A DNA stretch of 12,984 bases from assembly GCA_947085825.1 (NCBI GenBank), contig CAMTXX010000015.1, forward strand, positions 1 through 12,984, given 5' to 3'. Under the pieces are notes generated by a model, which saw nothing but the letters and a program-made list of their open reading frames with translations, was not told the origin of the DNA and ran no database searches. Below are positions 1 through 6,086 of this stretch, in pieces. Origin of the DNA: JAOUFP01 sp947085825. GTDB lineage: Bacteria; Nitrospirota; Thermodesulfovibrionia; Thermodesulfovibrionales; UBA6898. Position 1 is the stretch's first letter. Every line of letters starts with the position of its first letter. The translations under genes and the position numbers were made by a program.

Positions 1-735
1 AGCACATGGGCAGGGTTAGCCACAAAAGGAGCTAACATAACAACGCACACAAACAGCAGCCTTACAGCGAATACAGCATATTCCTACAGGGTAAGGGCAT
101 ATAATGCAGACGGCAACTCTACATTCTCCAACTGCGCATCAGCAAAGACAGCCCTTGCAGGAACACCAAATGCGCCTTCCAATCTGGCGGCAACATCCGT
201 GTCAACAAGCAGGATTAACCTTTCATGGAAAGACAACTCTGCTGATGAAACAAGATTTGAGGTCTTCAGAAAAATAGGCACAGGCTCATGGACACTGCTG
301 TTCACTGCCGCAGCCAATGCCACTATCTACGGCGATACAACAGCAACCGGCAATGACGCCACGAATAGTTATTCATACTATGTCAGGGCATGCAATGCAA
401 GCGGATGCTCGCCATCAACAAATGCAGCCATAGTTCCCTACCGTCCGACAAATCTTCAAGCGACTGCGAGCAGCGGCAGGATTGACCTCACATGGACGGA
501 CAGAAGCGCAAACGAAACAGGATTCCTGATACAGAGAAAGAGCGGCAATTGTGCATCAACTGCCACATGGGGACTAATACACACAACAGGTTCAAATGCA
601 GCAACTTACAGCAACACAGGGCTTGCAACAGGGCAATATTCTTACAGATTGCGGGCCTTTTCCAGGTCAGCGGCGATGCCTTATGCAAACGGTTATTCAA
701 TGTTCACAGGATGCGTGAGCGCTATAGTGCCTTAA
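1..735 (+). CDS. Fibronectin type III repeat protein, C-terminal part (5' end outside window)
   Basis: The reading frame is open from base 1 and ends in tandem stops (TAA TAA), giving 244 visible residues. It contains the end of one and two further fibronectin type III-like units. The units repeat the same landmarks: a Pro-rich start (PSNLAATS, PTNLQATA), then a beta-strand with Trp (INLSWKDNSADET and IDLTWTDRSANET), a strand ending in FRK or QRK, and a Tyr-rich strand (YSYYVRACNASG, YSYRLRAFS). Composition is rich in Ser, Thr, Ala and Asn, as in secreted or cell-surface repeat proteins; Cys pairs (for example CNASGC) could form disulfides. The protein stops right after the last domain with no LPXTG, PEP-CTERM or other sorting tail, so attachment or export signals must lie upstream. 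A GTG at 199 is only an internal codon. The role (adhesion, polysaccharide binding, a non-catalytic spacer of an enzyme) cannot be told from this part. Confidence 0.85.
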   Translation, partial: STWAGLATKGANITTHTNSSLTANTAYSYRVRAYNADGNSTFSNCASAKTALAGTPNAPSNLAATSVSTSRINLSWKDNSADETRFEVFRKIGTGSWTLLFTAAANATIYGDTTATGNDATNSYSYYVRACNASGCSPSTNAAIVPYRPTNLQATASSGRIDLTWTDRSANETGFLIQRKSGNCASTATWGLIHTTGSNAATYSNTGLATGQYSYRLRAFSRSAAMPYANGYSMFTGCVSAIVP

Positions 736-744
736 TAATGCTTG

Positions 745-780
745 CTGGGGTGCGGCAAGCCGCGCCCCAGGTTATTTTTT
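745..780 (+). terminator. Rho-independent terminator of the fibronectin-type gene
   Basis: CTGGGGTGCGGC at 745-756 pairs with GCCGCGCCCCAG at 759-770 (one G-U pair, tight CAAG loop) and is followed by GTTATTTTTT. It starts 9 bases after the stop codon. The opposite strand has no U-run after the hairpin, so it is probably not the terminator of the convergent ppcA. Confidence 0.85.
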
Positions 781-841
781 CACGAAAGAAGGGTTTGTTT
801 GCTCATAATTCCCTGCAATCAAAGTTGCCTGATCTTCAGTT

Positions 842-2302
842 TCAGCCAAGGAACTTCCGCACATGACCTGCTTCTACCAGCATGTTCTGGATGTTGGCGC
901 CATTGCGGTCTTTTATCGCCTTTATAATTCTGGAGGTAATAGTCTTGTGCTCGTGGTTTGTCTCATATGCCCCCCAATCAAGTTTCAGGGATGATTTTAC
1001 CTCATCAGGGAGGATATCAAGGACTTCTTCGTTGAAGAACGACATTGCAGTCTGCATGTCGAATGGAAAATTCACGTGCATGTCCTTCATGCAACGCACG
1101 TCGTCCCGTGTAAGCACACTGAGGCCCAACACCTCAGGAGGCAGGCCGATAGAATAACAGGCAGCGCAAAAACTGATGACACGAGGCAAAGTTGTTTTGC
1201 CGACGCTCCGGGCATATCCAAACAGGCCCACATGCAGTTTTCTCATCCTTCTGCGGGGGACAAAAGAGGCGGCATAATTGATGATTGGGGCCAGATGCTC
1301 GATGACTCTTCTGTACTCTTCAGAAACCTTGTCTATAACCTCCAGACATTTGCCTTCGTCAATGTCGTAACCCCGCGTCATCTCTGAGCCTGTTAATTTT
1401 TTTATGGCCTTAATAACCTCAGGGACAGGATGGTCATACTTAAAAGCAGACTGCACCGTAAAGGTCTGCACATCCGGGTATTCCTCCAGAACCTTGTCAA
1501 CAGTGTCCGGCGCAAGATGTCCCCTGAAGGGCGCAGAACCCGCTCCCAAAATCGGATATATTTTTATTCCAGTATCTTCGGAGAGTTTTCTTAGCCTGTT
1601 GAGAGCGATCTTGTTGCAGAGGATGGCGCTTACCATGCCGTAGTTCATGGCCGGATCAGACCTGGCGAGGAATACCCGCTGGTGGGTGATATCCTTGTCC
1701 TTGAAATAAGCCCGCATGATGTTATGGGCCTCAAGCATGTGTTCCTTGTCCTCAAAAAGAGGAATCACACTGATCTCCCGGGGTTTAAAATCTCCGATCC
1801 ATTCCGAGATGGTGATATCACCCGGATAAAACGGCTGCGACTGCTTTCCGACAACAAAGTCTTTATAGTAGTAATAGACCCGGTTCAGGCTCTCCGGAGA
1901 CATTGTCATGGGAAGAATGACCTCATGGATAGGCGGAGCTTCACAACCGTAGAAGAGGTTGGCTGCATCACAGGAACGGGGGATGCTCTCCAAGGCTTCG
2001 ACAAGGACCTTTGCCTCGTTTTTTTCAACATCCGGATTCGGCAGCCGCAGTGTGAGCCGGACATTGTCTCCAAGGCGGTTGTTCCTGAAGAAATGCTCGT
2101 ACTTGGTCAAAAGCTTCCTCACTACAAAGTCGTCCACCTCTTTGCCTTCACAGTCCCACATCTGCTCGTCGCAGCCCAGGTGCGAAAAGGCATAATAGGC
2201 CTCCTGGATTTCATCGTCTCCTGACATGTCCTGGCTCTCTGCAAAAAAAGGCAGTTGGACGTTGTCAGGATGCTGGGTGGACATTACTCTTGGGATTTTC
2301 AT
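842..2302 (-). CDS. ppcA: Phosphoenolpyruvate carboxylase, archaeal type
   Basis: This enzyme carboxylates phosphoenolpyruvate with bicarbonate to oxaloacetate and phosphate, an anaplerotic and CO2-fixing step in the cytoplasm. The 486-residue product belongs to the short archaeal-type PEPC family (about 480-530 residues), not the roughly 900-residue bacterial/plant type. Recognition rests on the N-terminal block MSTQHPDN (residues 7-14), the FLARSDPAMNYG block (211-222), the ILGAGSAPFRGHL block (251-263) and the RKLHVGLFGYARSVGKTTLPR region in the C-terminal third. The ATG at 2302 has a Shine-Dalgarno (complement of 2308-2314, AGGAGAA) at good spacing. It starts 27 bases after the rnj stop on the same strand, so the two are probably co-transcribed; no promoter is evident in the gap. 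Archaeal-type PEPC is scattered in Bacteria, which fits an anaerobe and probable ancient transfer. Length and motifs look intact. Confidence 0.93.
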   Translation of the reverse strand: MKIPRVMSTQHPDNVQLPFFAESQDMSGDDEIQEAYYAFSHLGCDEQMWDCEGKEVDDFVVRKLLTKYEHFFRNNRLGDNVRLTLRLPNPDVEKNEAKVLVEALESIPRSCDAANLFYGCEAPPIHEVILPMTMSPESLNRVYYYYKDFVVGKQSQPFYPGDITISEWIGDFKPREISVIPLFEDKEHMLEAHNIMRAYFKDKDITHQRVFLARSDPAMNYGMVSAILCNKIALNRLRKLSEDTGIKIYPILGAGSAPFRGHLAPDTVDKVLEEYPDVQTFTVQSAFKYDHPVPEVIKAIKKLTGSEMTRGYDIDEGKCLEVIDKVSEEYRRVIEHLAPIINYAASFVPRRRMRKLHVGLFGYARSVGKTTLPRVISFCAACYSIGLPPEVLGLSVLTRDDVRCMKDMHVNFPFDMQTAMSFFNEEVLDILPDEVKSSLKLDWGAYETNHEHKTITSRIIKAIKDRNGANIQNMLVEAGHVRKFLG

Positions 2303-2329
2303 TTTTGTTCTCCTGTCCGAAGTGAAATC

Positions 2330-3985
2330 TCAGACCTCATAGATGATCGGCAAGATCATCGGCATTCTGTTCATTGTGTTGCGGAGATATTTTTTCAGGA
2401 CGCTCCGTATCTTCGCCTGAACAAGGGCCTGGTCGGCGAGCATTTCGCTGTCGAGGTTTTTTATTGTGATGTAGACAAGTTCCTTGACATAGTTTAATAT
2501 CTCCTGCGATGCGTCTTCGAAAATAAAGCCCCTGGATATGATGTCAGGGCCTGAAACAATATCCCCGGTGAGTTTTTCGATCGACAGGATCACGATCACG
2601 ATGCCGTCGTGCGCGAGTCTTCTCCTGTCCCTCAGCACCATGTCTTCGACGTCGCCGACTCCTTTGCCGTCGACATAGATCCTGCCGGAAGATACCTTTC
2701 CGTTTAGGGCAGCGGTCTCTTCCGATAATTCAAGGACGTTGCCGTTATCGAGGATGAATATGTTTGATTTGGGTATCCCTGTTTTTTCGGCAAGCCGTGC
2801 ATGATAGACCTTGTGCCGGTGTTCTCCGTGGACAGGCATAAAATATTTAGGCTTTATGAGGTTGAGCATAAGCTTCAATTCTTCCTTGGAGGCGTGGCCG
2901 GAGACATGGATCTCCGAGACTTTTTCGTAGATGACGTCCGCCCCGCGCCTGAAGAGGTGGTTGATGATCCTGCCGATGGAGTTTTCATTGCCGGGTATTA
3001 CCTTTGCGGAAAGGATAACGACATCGCCTTCCTTTATCTTGATGGTTTTATGCTCATCTATGGCGATCCGTGAAAGAACGCTCATCGGTTCTCCCTGGCT
3101 GCCGGTGGTTATGATGACCACCTCGTTGTCATTGAGGCGCTTCATATCTTCGAGTTTCAGCCAGGTGTTTTCCGGTATCCTGAGATATCCGAGGTCAAGG
3201 GCTATCTGGGCATTGGAAACCATGCTTCTGCCTGAGAGGATCACCTTCCTGTTGAACATGACCGCGACATCTATCGCCTGCTGTACGCGGTGTATGTTGG
3301 AGGCAAAGGTGGACATGATGATCCTTCCCTTTGCCTCTGCGAAGACATCTTCAAAGGCCCTCCGGACCTCTTTTTCAGAAAAGGTGTATCCGCCTTTTTC
3401 AGCGTTTGTGCTGTCGGAGAGCAGGAGCGCAGTGCCCCTTTCGCCGTATTCAGAAAACCTGTGAAAGTCCATTAACTGCCCGTCCACAGGGGTGGGATCA
3501 AGCTTAAAATCTCCGGTATGTACAATATAACCCACCGGGGTTTTAATGCCGAAGCCGACACCGTCGACGATGCTGTGGGTCACCCGGATGAACTCTATCG
3601 AAAAGACGCCGAGATCAACGATCTCCCTTGGCTTTTTCGAGATGAGTTCGACGTTTTCGAGTTTGTGTTCCCTGAGTTTTTCCTTTACCATACCTATGGT
3701 GAGGGGAGTGCCATAGACCGGGACATTGATCTGTTTCAGCAGAAAAGGGAGCGCTCCTGTATGATCTTCATGCCCGTGGGTCAGGAGGATGCCCCTCAGC
3801 TTTTCCCGGTTGTCCAGGACATAGCTGAAGTCAGGGATGACGAAATCTATGCCGAGCATGTCCTCTTTTGGGAACATGAGACCGGCATCTATGATGATCA
3901 TGTCATCGCCGTATTCCATGACAGTCATGTTCATGCCTATTTCTTCGAGACCGCCAAGGGGTATGACAGAAAGCAGGTTTTCCAT
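2330..3985 (-). CDS. rnj: Ribonuclease J
   Basis: RNase J is a metallo-beta-lactamase/beta-CASP nuclease with endonuclease and 5'-to-3' exonuclease activity in mRNA decay and rRNA maturation. The 551 residues match the usual length. Visible motifs are LTHGHEDHTGA with zinc ligands H70, H72, D74 and H75; H137 in THSIVDG; HTGDFK (156-161); LLLSDSTNAEKGGYT (motif 4, about 187-201); the beta-CASP segments STFASNIHR (225-233) and TTGSQGEP (293-300); HVSGHAS (360-366); and VHGEHRH (385-391). The C-terminal domain carries the GVGDVED and VLRDRRRLAHDG signatures. An in-frame TAA lies 12 bases upstream of the ATG with no other start between, so 3985 is the most upstream start possible and its N-terminus (LLSVIPLGGLEEIG) aligns with the family. 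There is no Shine-Dalgarno, and a promoter sits directly upstream, suggesting a leaderless mRNA. It leads an apparent operon with ppcA. Confidence 0.95.
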   Translation of the reverse strand: MENLLSVIPLGGLEEIGMNMTVMEYGDDMIIIDAGLMFPKEDMLGIDFVIPDFSYVLDNREKLRGILLTHGHEDHTGALPFLLKQINVPVYGTPLTIGMVKEKLREHKLENVELISKKPREIVDLGVFSIEFIRVTHSIVDGVGFGIKTPVGYIVHTGDFKLDPTPVDGQLMDFHRFSEYGERGTALLLSDSTNAEKGGYTFSEKEVRRAFEDVFAEAKGRIIMSTFASNIHRVQQAIDVAVMFNRKVILSGRSMVSNAQIALDLGYLRIPENTWLKLEDMKRLNDNEVVIITTGSQGEPMSVLSRIAIDEHKTIKIKEGDVVILSAKVIPGNENSIGRIINHLFRRGADVIYEKVSEIHVSGHASKEELKLMLNLIKPKYFMPVHGEHRHKVYHARLAEKTGIPKSNIFILDNGNVLELSEETAALNGKVSSGRIYVDGKGVGDVEDMVLRDRRRLAHDGIVIVILSIEKLTGDIVSGPDIISRGFIFEDASQEILNYVKELVYITIKNLDSEMLADQALVQAKIRSVLKKYLRNTMNRMPMILPIIYEV

Positions 3986-3993
3986 TAGTGCAA

Positions 3994-4021
3994 ATTATAC
4001 CAGATTTTCCTCTAAAGTAAA
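3994..4021 (-). promoter_or_regulatory. Promoter of rnj, predicted to give a leaderless mRNA
   Basis: Reading the minus strand, TTTACT (4021-4016), a 16-base spacer and a perfect TATAAT (3999-3994) are followed by only eight bases before the rnj ATG. A start about seven bases after the -10 would fall within a base or two of the initiation codon. No Shine-Dalgarno is present. Confidence 0.7.
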
Positions 4022-4047
4022 TACGTCTTTTTTTTCATCGTGTAATC

Positions 4048-4089
4048 CAGAAATAGAAATGTCCTGTTTTACAGAAATAGAAATGTCCT
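4048..4089 (+). repeat. Tandem 18-bp repeats at the IS left end
   Basis: CAGAAATAGAAATGTCCT occurs twice, identical, separated by GTTTTA. They lie 50-60 bases before the transposase start and 25 bases beyond the rnj promoter, in the place expected for transposase binding sites. Confidence 0.8.
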
Positions 4090-4110
4090 AATCCAACAAG
4101 TGCTATACTG

Positions 4111-4132
4111 CCTCTTTTTTAAAAAAAGGAGG
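4111..4132 (+). promoter_or_regulatory. Hairpin that can cover the transposase ribosome-binding site
   Basis: CCTCTTTTT at 4111-4119 can pair with AAAAAGGAGG at 4123-4132 (nine pairs, one G-U, loop TAAA), hiding the GGAGG five bases before the ATG at 4137. The likely IS promoter (-10 at 4104-4109) would start RNA inside the left arm, so only read-through RNA from outside would fold the hairpin. This arrangement is known from other insertion sequences such as IS10. Confidence 0.45.
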
Positions 4133-4136
4133 CAAG

Positions 4137-4477
4137 ATGGCAGGAAAGGATCCCGAATGCTTTCGGGATTGCATCAAAGGGAGTTAAAGCGGTTGCATGT
4201 AATCCACAAAGCGCTTGATGAGACATTAAAGCAAACAGAGGCAGCGGAGATACTTTCATTAAGCGATCGGCAGATAAGGAGGATAATCAAGAAAGTAAGA
4301 GATGAAGGTGATGTTGGCATAGCACACAAGGCAAGGGGGAACCCATCAAACAGGAGACTCCCCAGTAAGATAAAAGACAAAGCAATAAAATTTTATAGAG
4401 AAAAACTACAGGGATTTGGGCCGACCCTTGCATCCGAGAAACTATTAGAGATGGAAGGCATTAAGATAAACAAAGAG
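4137..4477 (+). pseudogene. ISNCY-like transposase, N-terminal fragment with frame change
   Basis: What remains is the DNA-binding N-terminus of a transposase: LHQRELKRLHVIHKALDE, then a helix-turn-helix region (QTEAAEILSLSDRQIRRIIKKVRDEGD), a GIAHKARGNPSNRR linker and FGPTLASEKLLEMEGIKI. The DDE catalytic domain is absent, so it cannot transpose. The natural start is probably ATG 4137, preceded by GGAGG, but that frame closes after 16 codons. A 20-bp palindrome (4150-4169) lies between the ATG and the conserved part; removing exactly those 20 bases puts the ATG in frame with the transposase (MAGKVHQRELKR). I infer that the palindrome inserted here and broke the frame. Confidence 0.65.
4150..4169 (+). 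repeat. 20-bp palindrome, copy 1
   Basis: ATCCCGAATGCTTTCGGGAT is nearly self-complementary (ATCCCGAA..TTCGGGAT arms). Its reverse complement matches copies at 7765-7784 and 10429-10448. It lies just after the natural transposase ATG, and its length (2 modulo 3) accounts for the frame change there. Confidence 0.8.
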
Positions 4478-4783
4478 GCTGGAAGAATTCAACGGTCAAA
4501 CGTCTCTTTTTTAGACTTTGACGAAGGAGAAAGTCTCTTAAAGGCAGTCAATTATATGATAGATTTATCAACAAAGTGGAAAGATATTAACAAAGAGTAT
4601 ACCGAAGTAACCTTTTCTACAAGAGGTGACTTTTATATGGGATTCTATCAGAAAGGGAAAGGACAAACCGTCTATTCATCAAGCGGGTATATCAATAAAG
4701 CTCAGTGTTTCATGGCATTAAAAGACTTATCCTCGATGAAAGAATCGATTGAAAAAGGGCTGGCTTTATTAAAAGAAAAATAA
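4157..4783 (+). CDS. Chimeric ORF: transposase N-terminus fused to the C-terminal part of an unknown protein
   Basis: The open frame that includes the transposase helix-turn-helix continues without a stop to TAA 4781-4783. Its first in-frame ATG (4157) lies inside the palindrome and has no proper Shine-Dalgarno of its own, so expression is uncertain. Up to about residue 107 it is transposase; from about 4478 on, roughly 100 residues (SFLDFDEGESLLKAV, DFYMGFYQKGKGQ, SSGYINKAQCFMALKDL) resemble no transposase. They look like the complete C-terminal domain of a small cytoplasmic protein of alternating strands and helices that I do not recognise. Most likely a deletion or insertion joined a truncated IS to a truncated gene. 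It could be an expressed DNA-binding fusion, but nothing shows that. Confidence 0.45.
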   Translation: MLSGLHQRELKRLHVIHKALDETLKQTEAAEILSLSDRQIRRIIKKVRDEGDVGIAHKARGNPSNRRLPSKIKDKAIKFYREKLQGFGPTLASEKLLEMEGIKINKEAGRIQRSNVSFLDFDEGESLLKAVNYMIDLSTKWKDINKEYTEVTFSTRGDFYMGFYQKGKGQTVYSSSGYINKAQCFMALKDLSSMKESIEKGLALLKEK

Positions 4784-4841
4784 TTTAGTGAAAAACAAAG
4801 TTGCTAAAGACTTTGAGATTGAGACCTCATAGTTGTTCATC

Positions 4842-4867
4842 TGTTATAATGTGTCTAAGAAGGAGGT
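4842..4867 (+). promoter_or_regulatory. Extended -10 promoter and ribosome-binding site of hicBA
   Basis: TGTTATAAT (4842-4850) is an extended -10 with perfect TATAAT; no good -35 lies at 17 bases (TTGAGA at 4819-4824 is 20 bases away). AAGGAGGTC at 4859-4867 is a strong Shine-Dalgarno for the ATG at 4872. Confidence 0.6.
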
Positions 4868-4871
4868 CAAG

Positions 4872-5096
4872 ATGAGTGCATACAAGTTCTCAGTGGTCAT
4901 CGAAAAGGATAGCGAGGGCTATTTTGCCTTTTGTCCTGAGCTTCAAGGCTGCTATACGCAGGGCGATACTTATGAAGAGGTTCTGAAAAATATCAAGGAT
5001 GCTATTCGCCTTCACATAGAAGACAGAATTGAAAGCGGTGAAGAAATCCCGCAGACAGAATCAGTGAGTCTCACATTGATGGAAGTTGCGGTATGA
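4872..5096 (+). CDS. hicB: HicB family antitoxin
   Basis: HicB neutralises the HicA mRNA interferase and usually autoregulates the operon. The 74 residues have the partially degraded RNase H-like fold signature of HicB: YKFSVVIEKDSEGYFAFCPELQGCYTQGDTYEEVLKNIKDAI (shown in part), where the EGYFAFCPELQGC motif is diagnostic. I chose ATG 4872 because AAGGAGGTC precedes it; an upstream ATG at 4833 in the same frame would overlap the promoter -10 and has no ribosome-binding site. There is no long C-terminal DNA-binding domain, so operator binding may depend on a partner or be absent. The stop overlaps the hicA start by four bases (ATGA), showing translational coupling. Antitoxin-first order is less common than hicA-hicB but is well known. 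Confidence 0.9.
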   Translation: MSAYKFSVVIEKDSEGYFAFCPELQGCYTQGDTYEEVLKNIKDAIRLHIEDRIESGEEIPQTESVSLTLMEVAV

Positions 5097-5317
5097 ATGA
5101 AAAACTGCCGAGAATAACTGCTGCCGATGCGATCAAGGTATTGGAAAGAATCGGCTTTTCTTTTTCACGGCAGAGCGGAAGCCACAAGATTTACAGGAAT
5201 AAAACAGGCAGAAGGGCAACCATTCCTTATCATTCAGGAAAAATCCTGCATCCAAAGACTTTATCAAGCATTCTCAGAGACGCTGATTTAACGGTGGGAA
5301 CTCTTAAAATGACTTGA
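5093..5317 (+). CDS. hicA: HicA family toxin (mRNA interferase)
   Basis: HicA is a small ribosome-independent mRNA-cleaving toxin with a double-stranded RNA-binding fold. The 74 residues show the family landmarks: ITAADAIKVLERIGF at the N-terminus, SRQSGSHKIYRN with the catalytic His (H31), and the closing IPYHSGKILHPKTLSSILRDADL. Its ATG overlaps the hicB stop. All expected elements are present, so the pair is probably functional. No convincing terminator follows directly. Confidence 0.92.
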   Translation: MNEKLPRITAADAIKVLERIGFSFSRQSGSHKIYRNKTGRRATIPYHSGKILHPKTLSSILRDADLTVGTLKMT

Positions 5318-5352
5318 GAAAGAAACAAGAAACGTGCAACAAAAGCATCGAG

Positions 5353-5405
5353 AGGGACGGGGAATAGCTGTCGGAGTTTTTTCATTTTTTATATTCCCCG
5401 CCCCT
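5353..5405. repeat. Long-stem inverted repeat after hicA
   Basis: AGGGACGGGGAATA (5353-5366) pairs with TATTCCCCGCCCCT (5392-5405) with one mismatch in 14; the 25-base loop is T-rich (GGAGTTTTTTCATTTTTT region). No U-run follows the stem on either strand, so it is not a standard terminator. It sits in the 153-base gap between hicA and the next toxin and may be a small repeat or a remnant. Confidence 0.55.
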
Positions 5406-5435
5406 CATGCTGGTCGTTAAGCCAAAATAATAATA

Positions 5436-5464
5436 TTGACAAAAGGCAGACAATGTCGTAAATA
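5436..5464 (+). promoter_or_regulatory. Promoter of the brnT-like/CopG module, probably leaderless
   Basis: TTGACA (5436-5441), a 17-base spacer and TAAATA (5459-5464) place the transcription start about at the A of ATG 5471. The spacer ends with a small inverted motif GACAATGTC (5449-5457), a candidate operator half-site arrangement. No Shine-Dalgarno precedes the ATG (AATATATATC). Confidence 0.55.
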
Positions 5465-5470
5465 TATATC

Positions 5471-5749
5471 ATGAAGGTTTTTCGATGGGACAACGACAAA
5501 AATGAATTACTGAAGAATAACAGAGGGGTTTGCTTTGAACAAGTCGTTATTTTGATGGAGCGGGAAGATATTCTTGAAACAGGTGAACACCCGGATCAAA
5601 ATAAATATCCGGGGCAAAAAATAGCGACAGTCATGATAGAGGATTATGTTTATCTCGTTCCTTATGTTCAGAAGAGCGATGAGATATTTTTAAAAACCAT
5701 AATTCCCAGCAGAAAAGCAACAAATAAATATATGAGGCCAAAAAAATGA
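5471..5749 (+). CDS. BrnT-like toxin (DUF497-type family)
   Basis: The 92 residues begin FRWDNDKNELLKNNRGVCFEQVV, the WD-x-x-K-N-x-x-L-x-x-x-x-G-x-x-F-E signature of BrnT-like RelE-fold toxins, and end with VYLVPYVQKSDEIFLKTIIPSRKATNKY, the strand and helix that carry conserved Arg/Lys residues. BrnT family members are ribonucleases neutralised by a ribbon-helix-helix antitoxin encoded next to them, as here. The stop overlaps the antitoxin start (ATGA). The subgroup with EHP-x-Q and TIIPSRK is often labelled simply toxin, so the BrnT assignment is at family level. The ATG lacks a Shine-Dalgarno and coincides with the predicted transcription start. Confidence 0.75.
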   Translation: MKVFRWDNDKNELLKNNRGVCFEQVVILMEREDILETGEHPDQNKYPGQKIATVMIEDYVYLVPYVQKSDEIFLKTIIPSRKATNKYMRPKK

Positions 5750-6030
5750 AAAAGACAATATTAGATGCAGAAGAAAAAGATATTCTGGATTCATATGAGC
5801 GTGGAGAATGGAAACCTGTCAAGAATCCGAAAGCTGAGATTAAAAAGCTGAGTGACTACGCAAAAAACACTCTTCAAAAAGACAAGAGGATAAATATTCG
5901 GATGTCATCAAAAGATTTGGATCAGGTCCAGGTCATCGCTGCACAGGAAGGCATTCCTTATCAAACGCTTATATCCAGCATTATTCATAAATACGTATCA
6001 GGATATTTATTAGAGAAAAAGAGGGCTTAA
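5746..6030 (+). CDS. CopG/ribbon-helix-helix antitoxin of the BrnT-like module
   Basis: The 94-residue protein has an acidic, charged N-terminal half (DAEEKDILDSYERGEWKPV, the toxin-binding segment seen in BrnA/CopG antitoxins) and a C-terminal ribbon-helix-helix (about 48-90) with strand RINIRMSSKDLDQV and helices AAQEGIPYQTLISSIIHKYVSGYL. It probably sequesters the toxin and represses the promoter upstream of the toxin. It overlaps the toxin gene by four bases. Toxin-first order is usual for brnTA. Confidence 0.82.
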   Translation: MKKTILDAEEKDILDSYERGEWKPVKNPKAEIKKLSDYAKNTLQKDKRINIRMSSKDLDQVQVIAAQEGIPYQTLISSIIHKYVSGYLLEKKRA

Positions 6031-6086
6031 CAAAACTTTCCAGCCGACCGGTGATAAGGCTGATTTGGTTTTCAATCTTAGCGTAA

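Larger units (their letters stand above)
4048..4477 (+). mobile_element. Remnant of an ISNCY-like insertion sequence (left end plus 5' part of transposase)
   Basis: The left part holds two copies of CAGAAATAGAAATGTCCT (4048-4065 and 4072-4089, period 24), typical of transposase-binding repeats at an IS end. They are followed by a -10 like TGCTATACT (4102-4109), a Shine-Dalgarno and the first 110 or so codons of a transposase. Homology to the transposase ends near 4477, where the frame passes into unrelated sequence; no right end is visible. The element is therefore 3'-truncated. The family assignment is from memory of related transposase N-termini. Confidence 0.6.

Noticed and set aside
745..780. 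Bidirectional terminator also serving ppcA
   Set aside because: On the minus strand the hairpin is followed by GCAAGCATTATT, not a U-run, and lies 62 bases beyond the stop; support is insufficient.
1682..2224. Long plus-strand open frame opposite ppcA
   Set aside because: It lies wholly antisense to a well-conserved enzyme, shows no recognisable domain and has no ribosome-binding site; it is a shadow of the minus-strand codon bias.
3518..3988. Plus-strand open frame opposite the 5' part of rnj
   Set aside because: Antisense to the conserved beta-lactamase motifs, and its composition is only the complement of them.
4048..4089. Possible start of a CRISPR array (two 18-bp repeats)
   Set aside because: Only two copies with a 6-base spacer, no cas genes; position fits an IS end better. 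The same holds for the 23-bp units at 6628-6673.
4100..4156. GTG 4100 as start of the transposase-like frame
   Set aside because: It lies on the IS promoter -10 and lacks a ribosome-binding site; the ATG at 4137 with GGAGG is the natural start, out of frame because of the palindrome.
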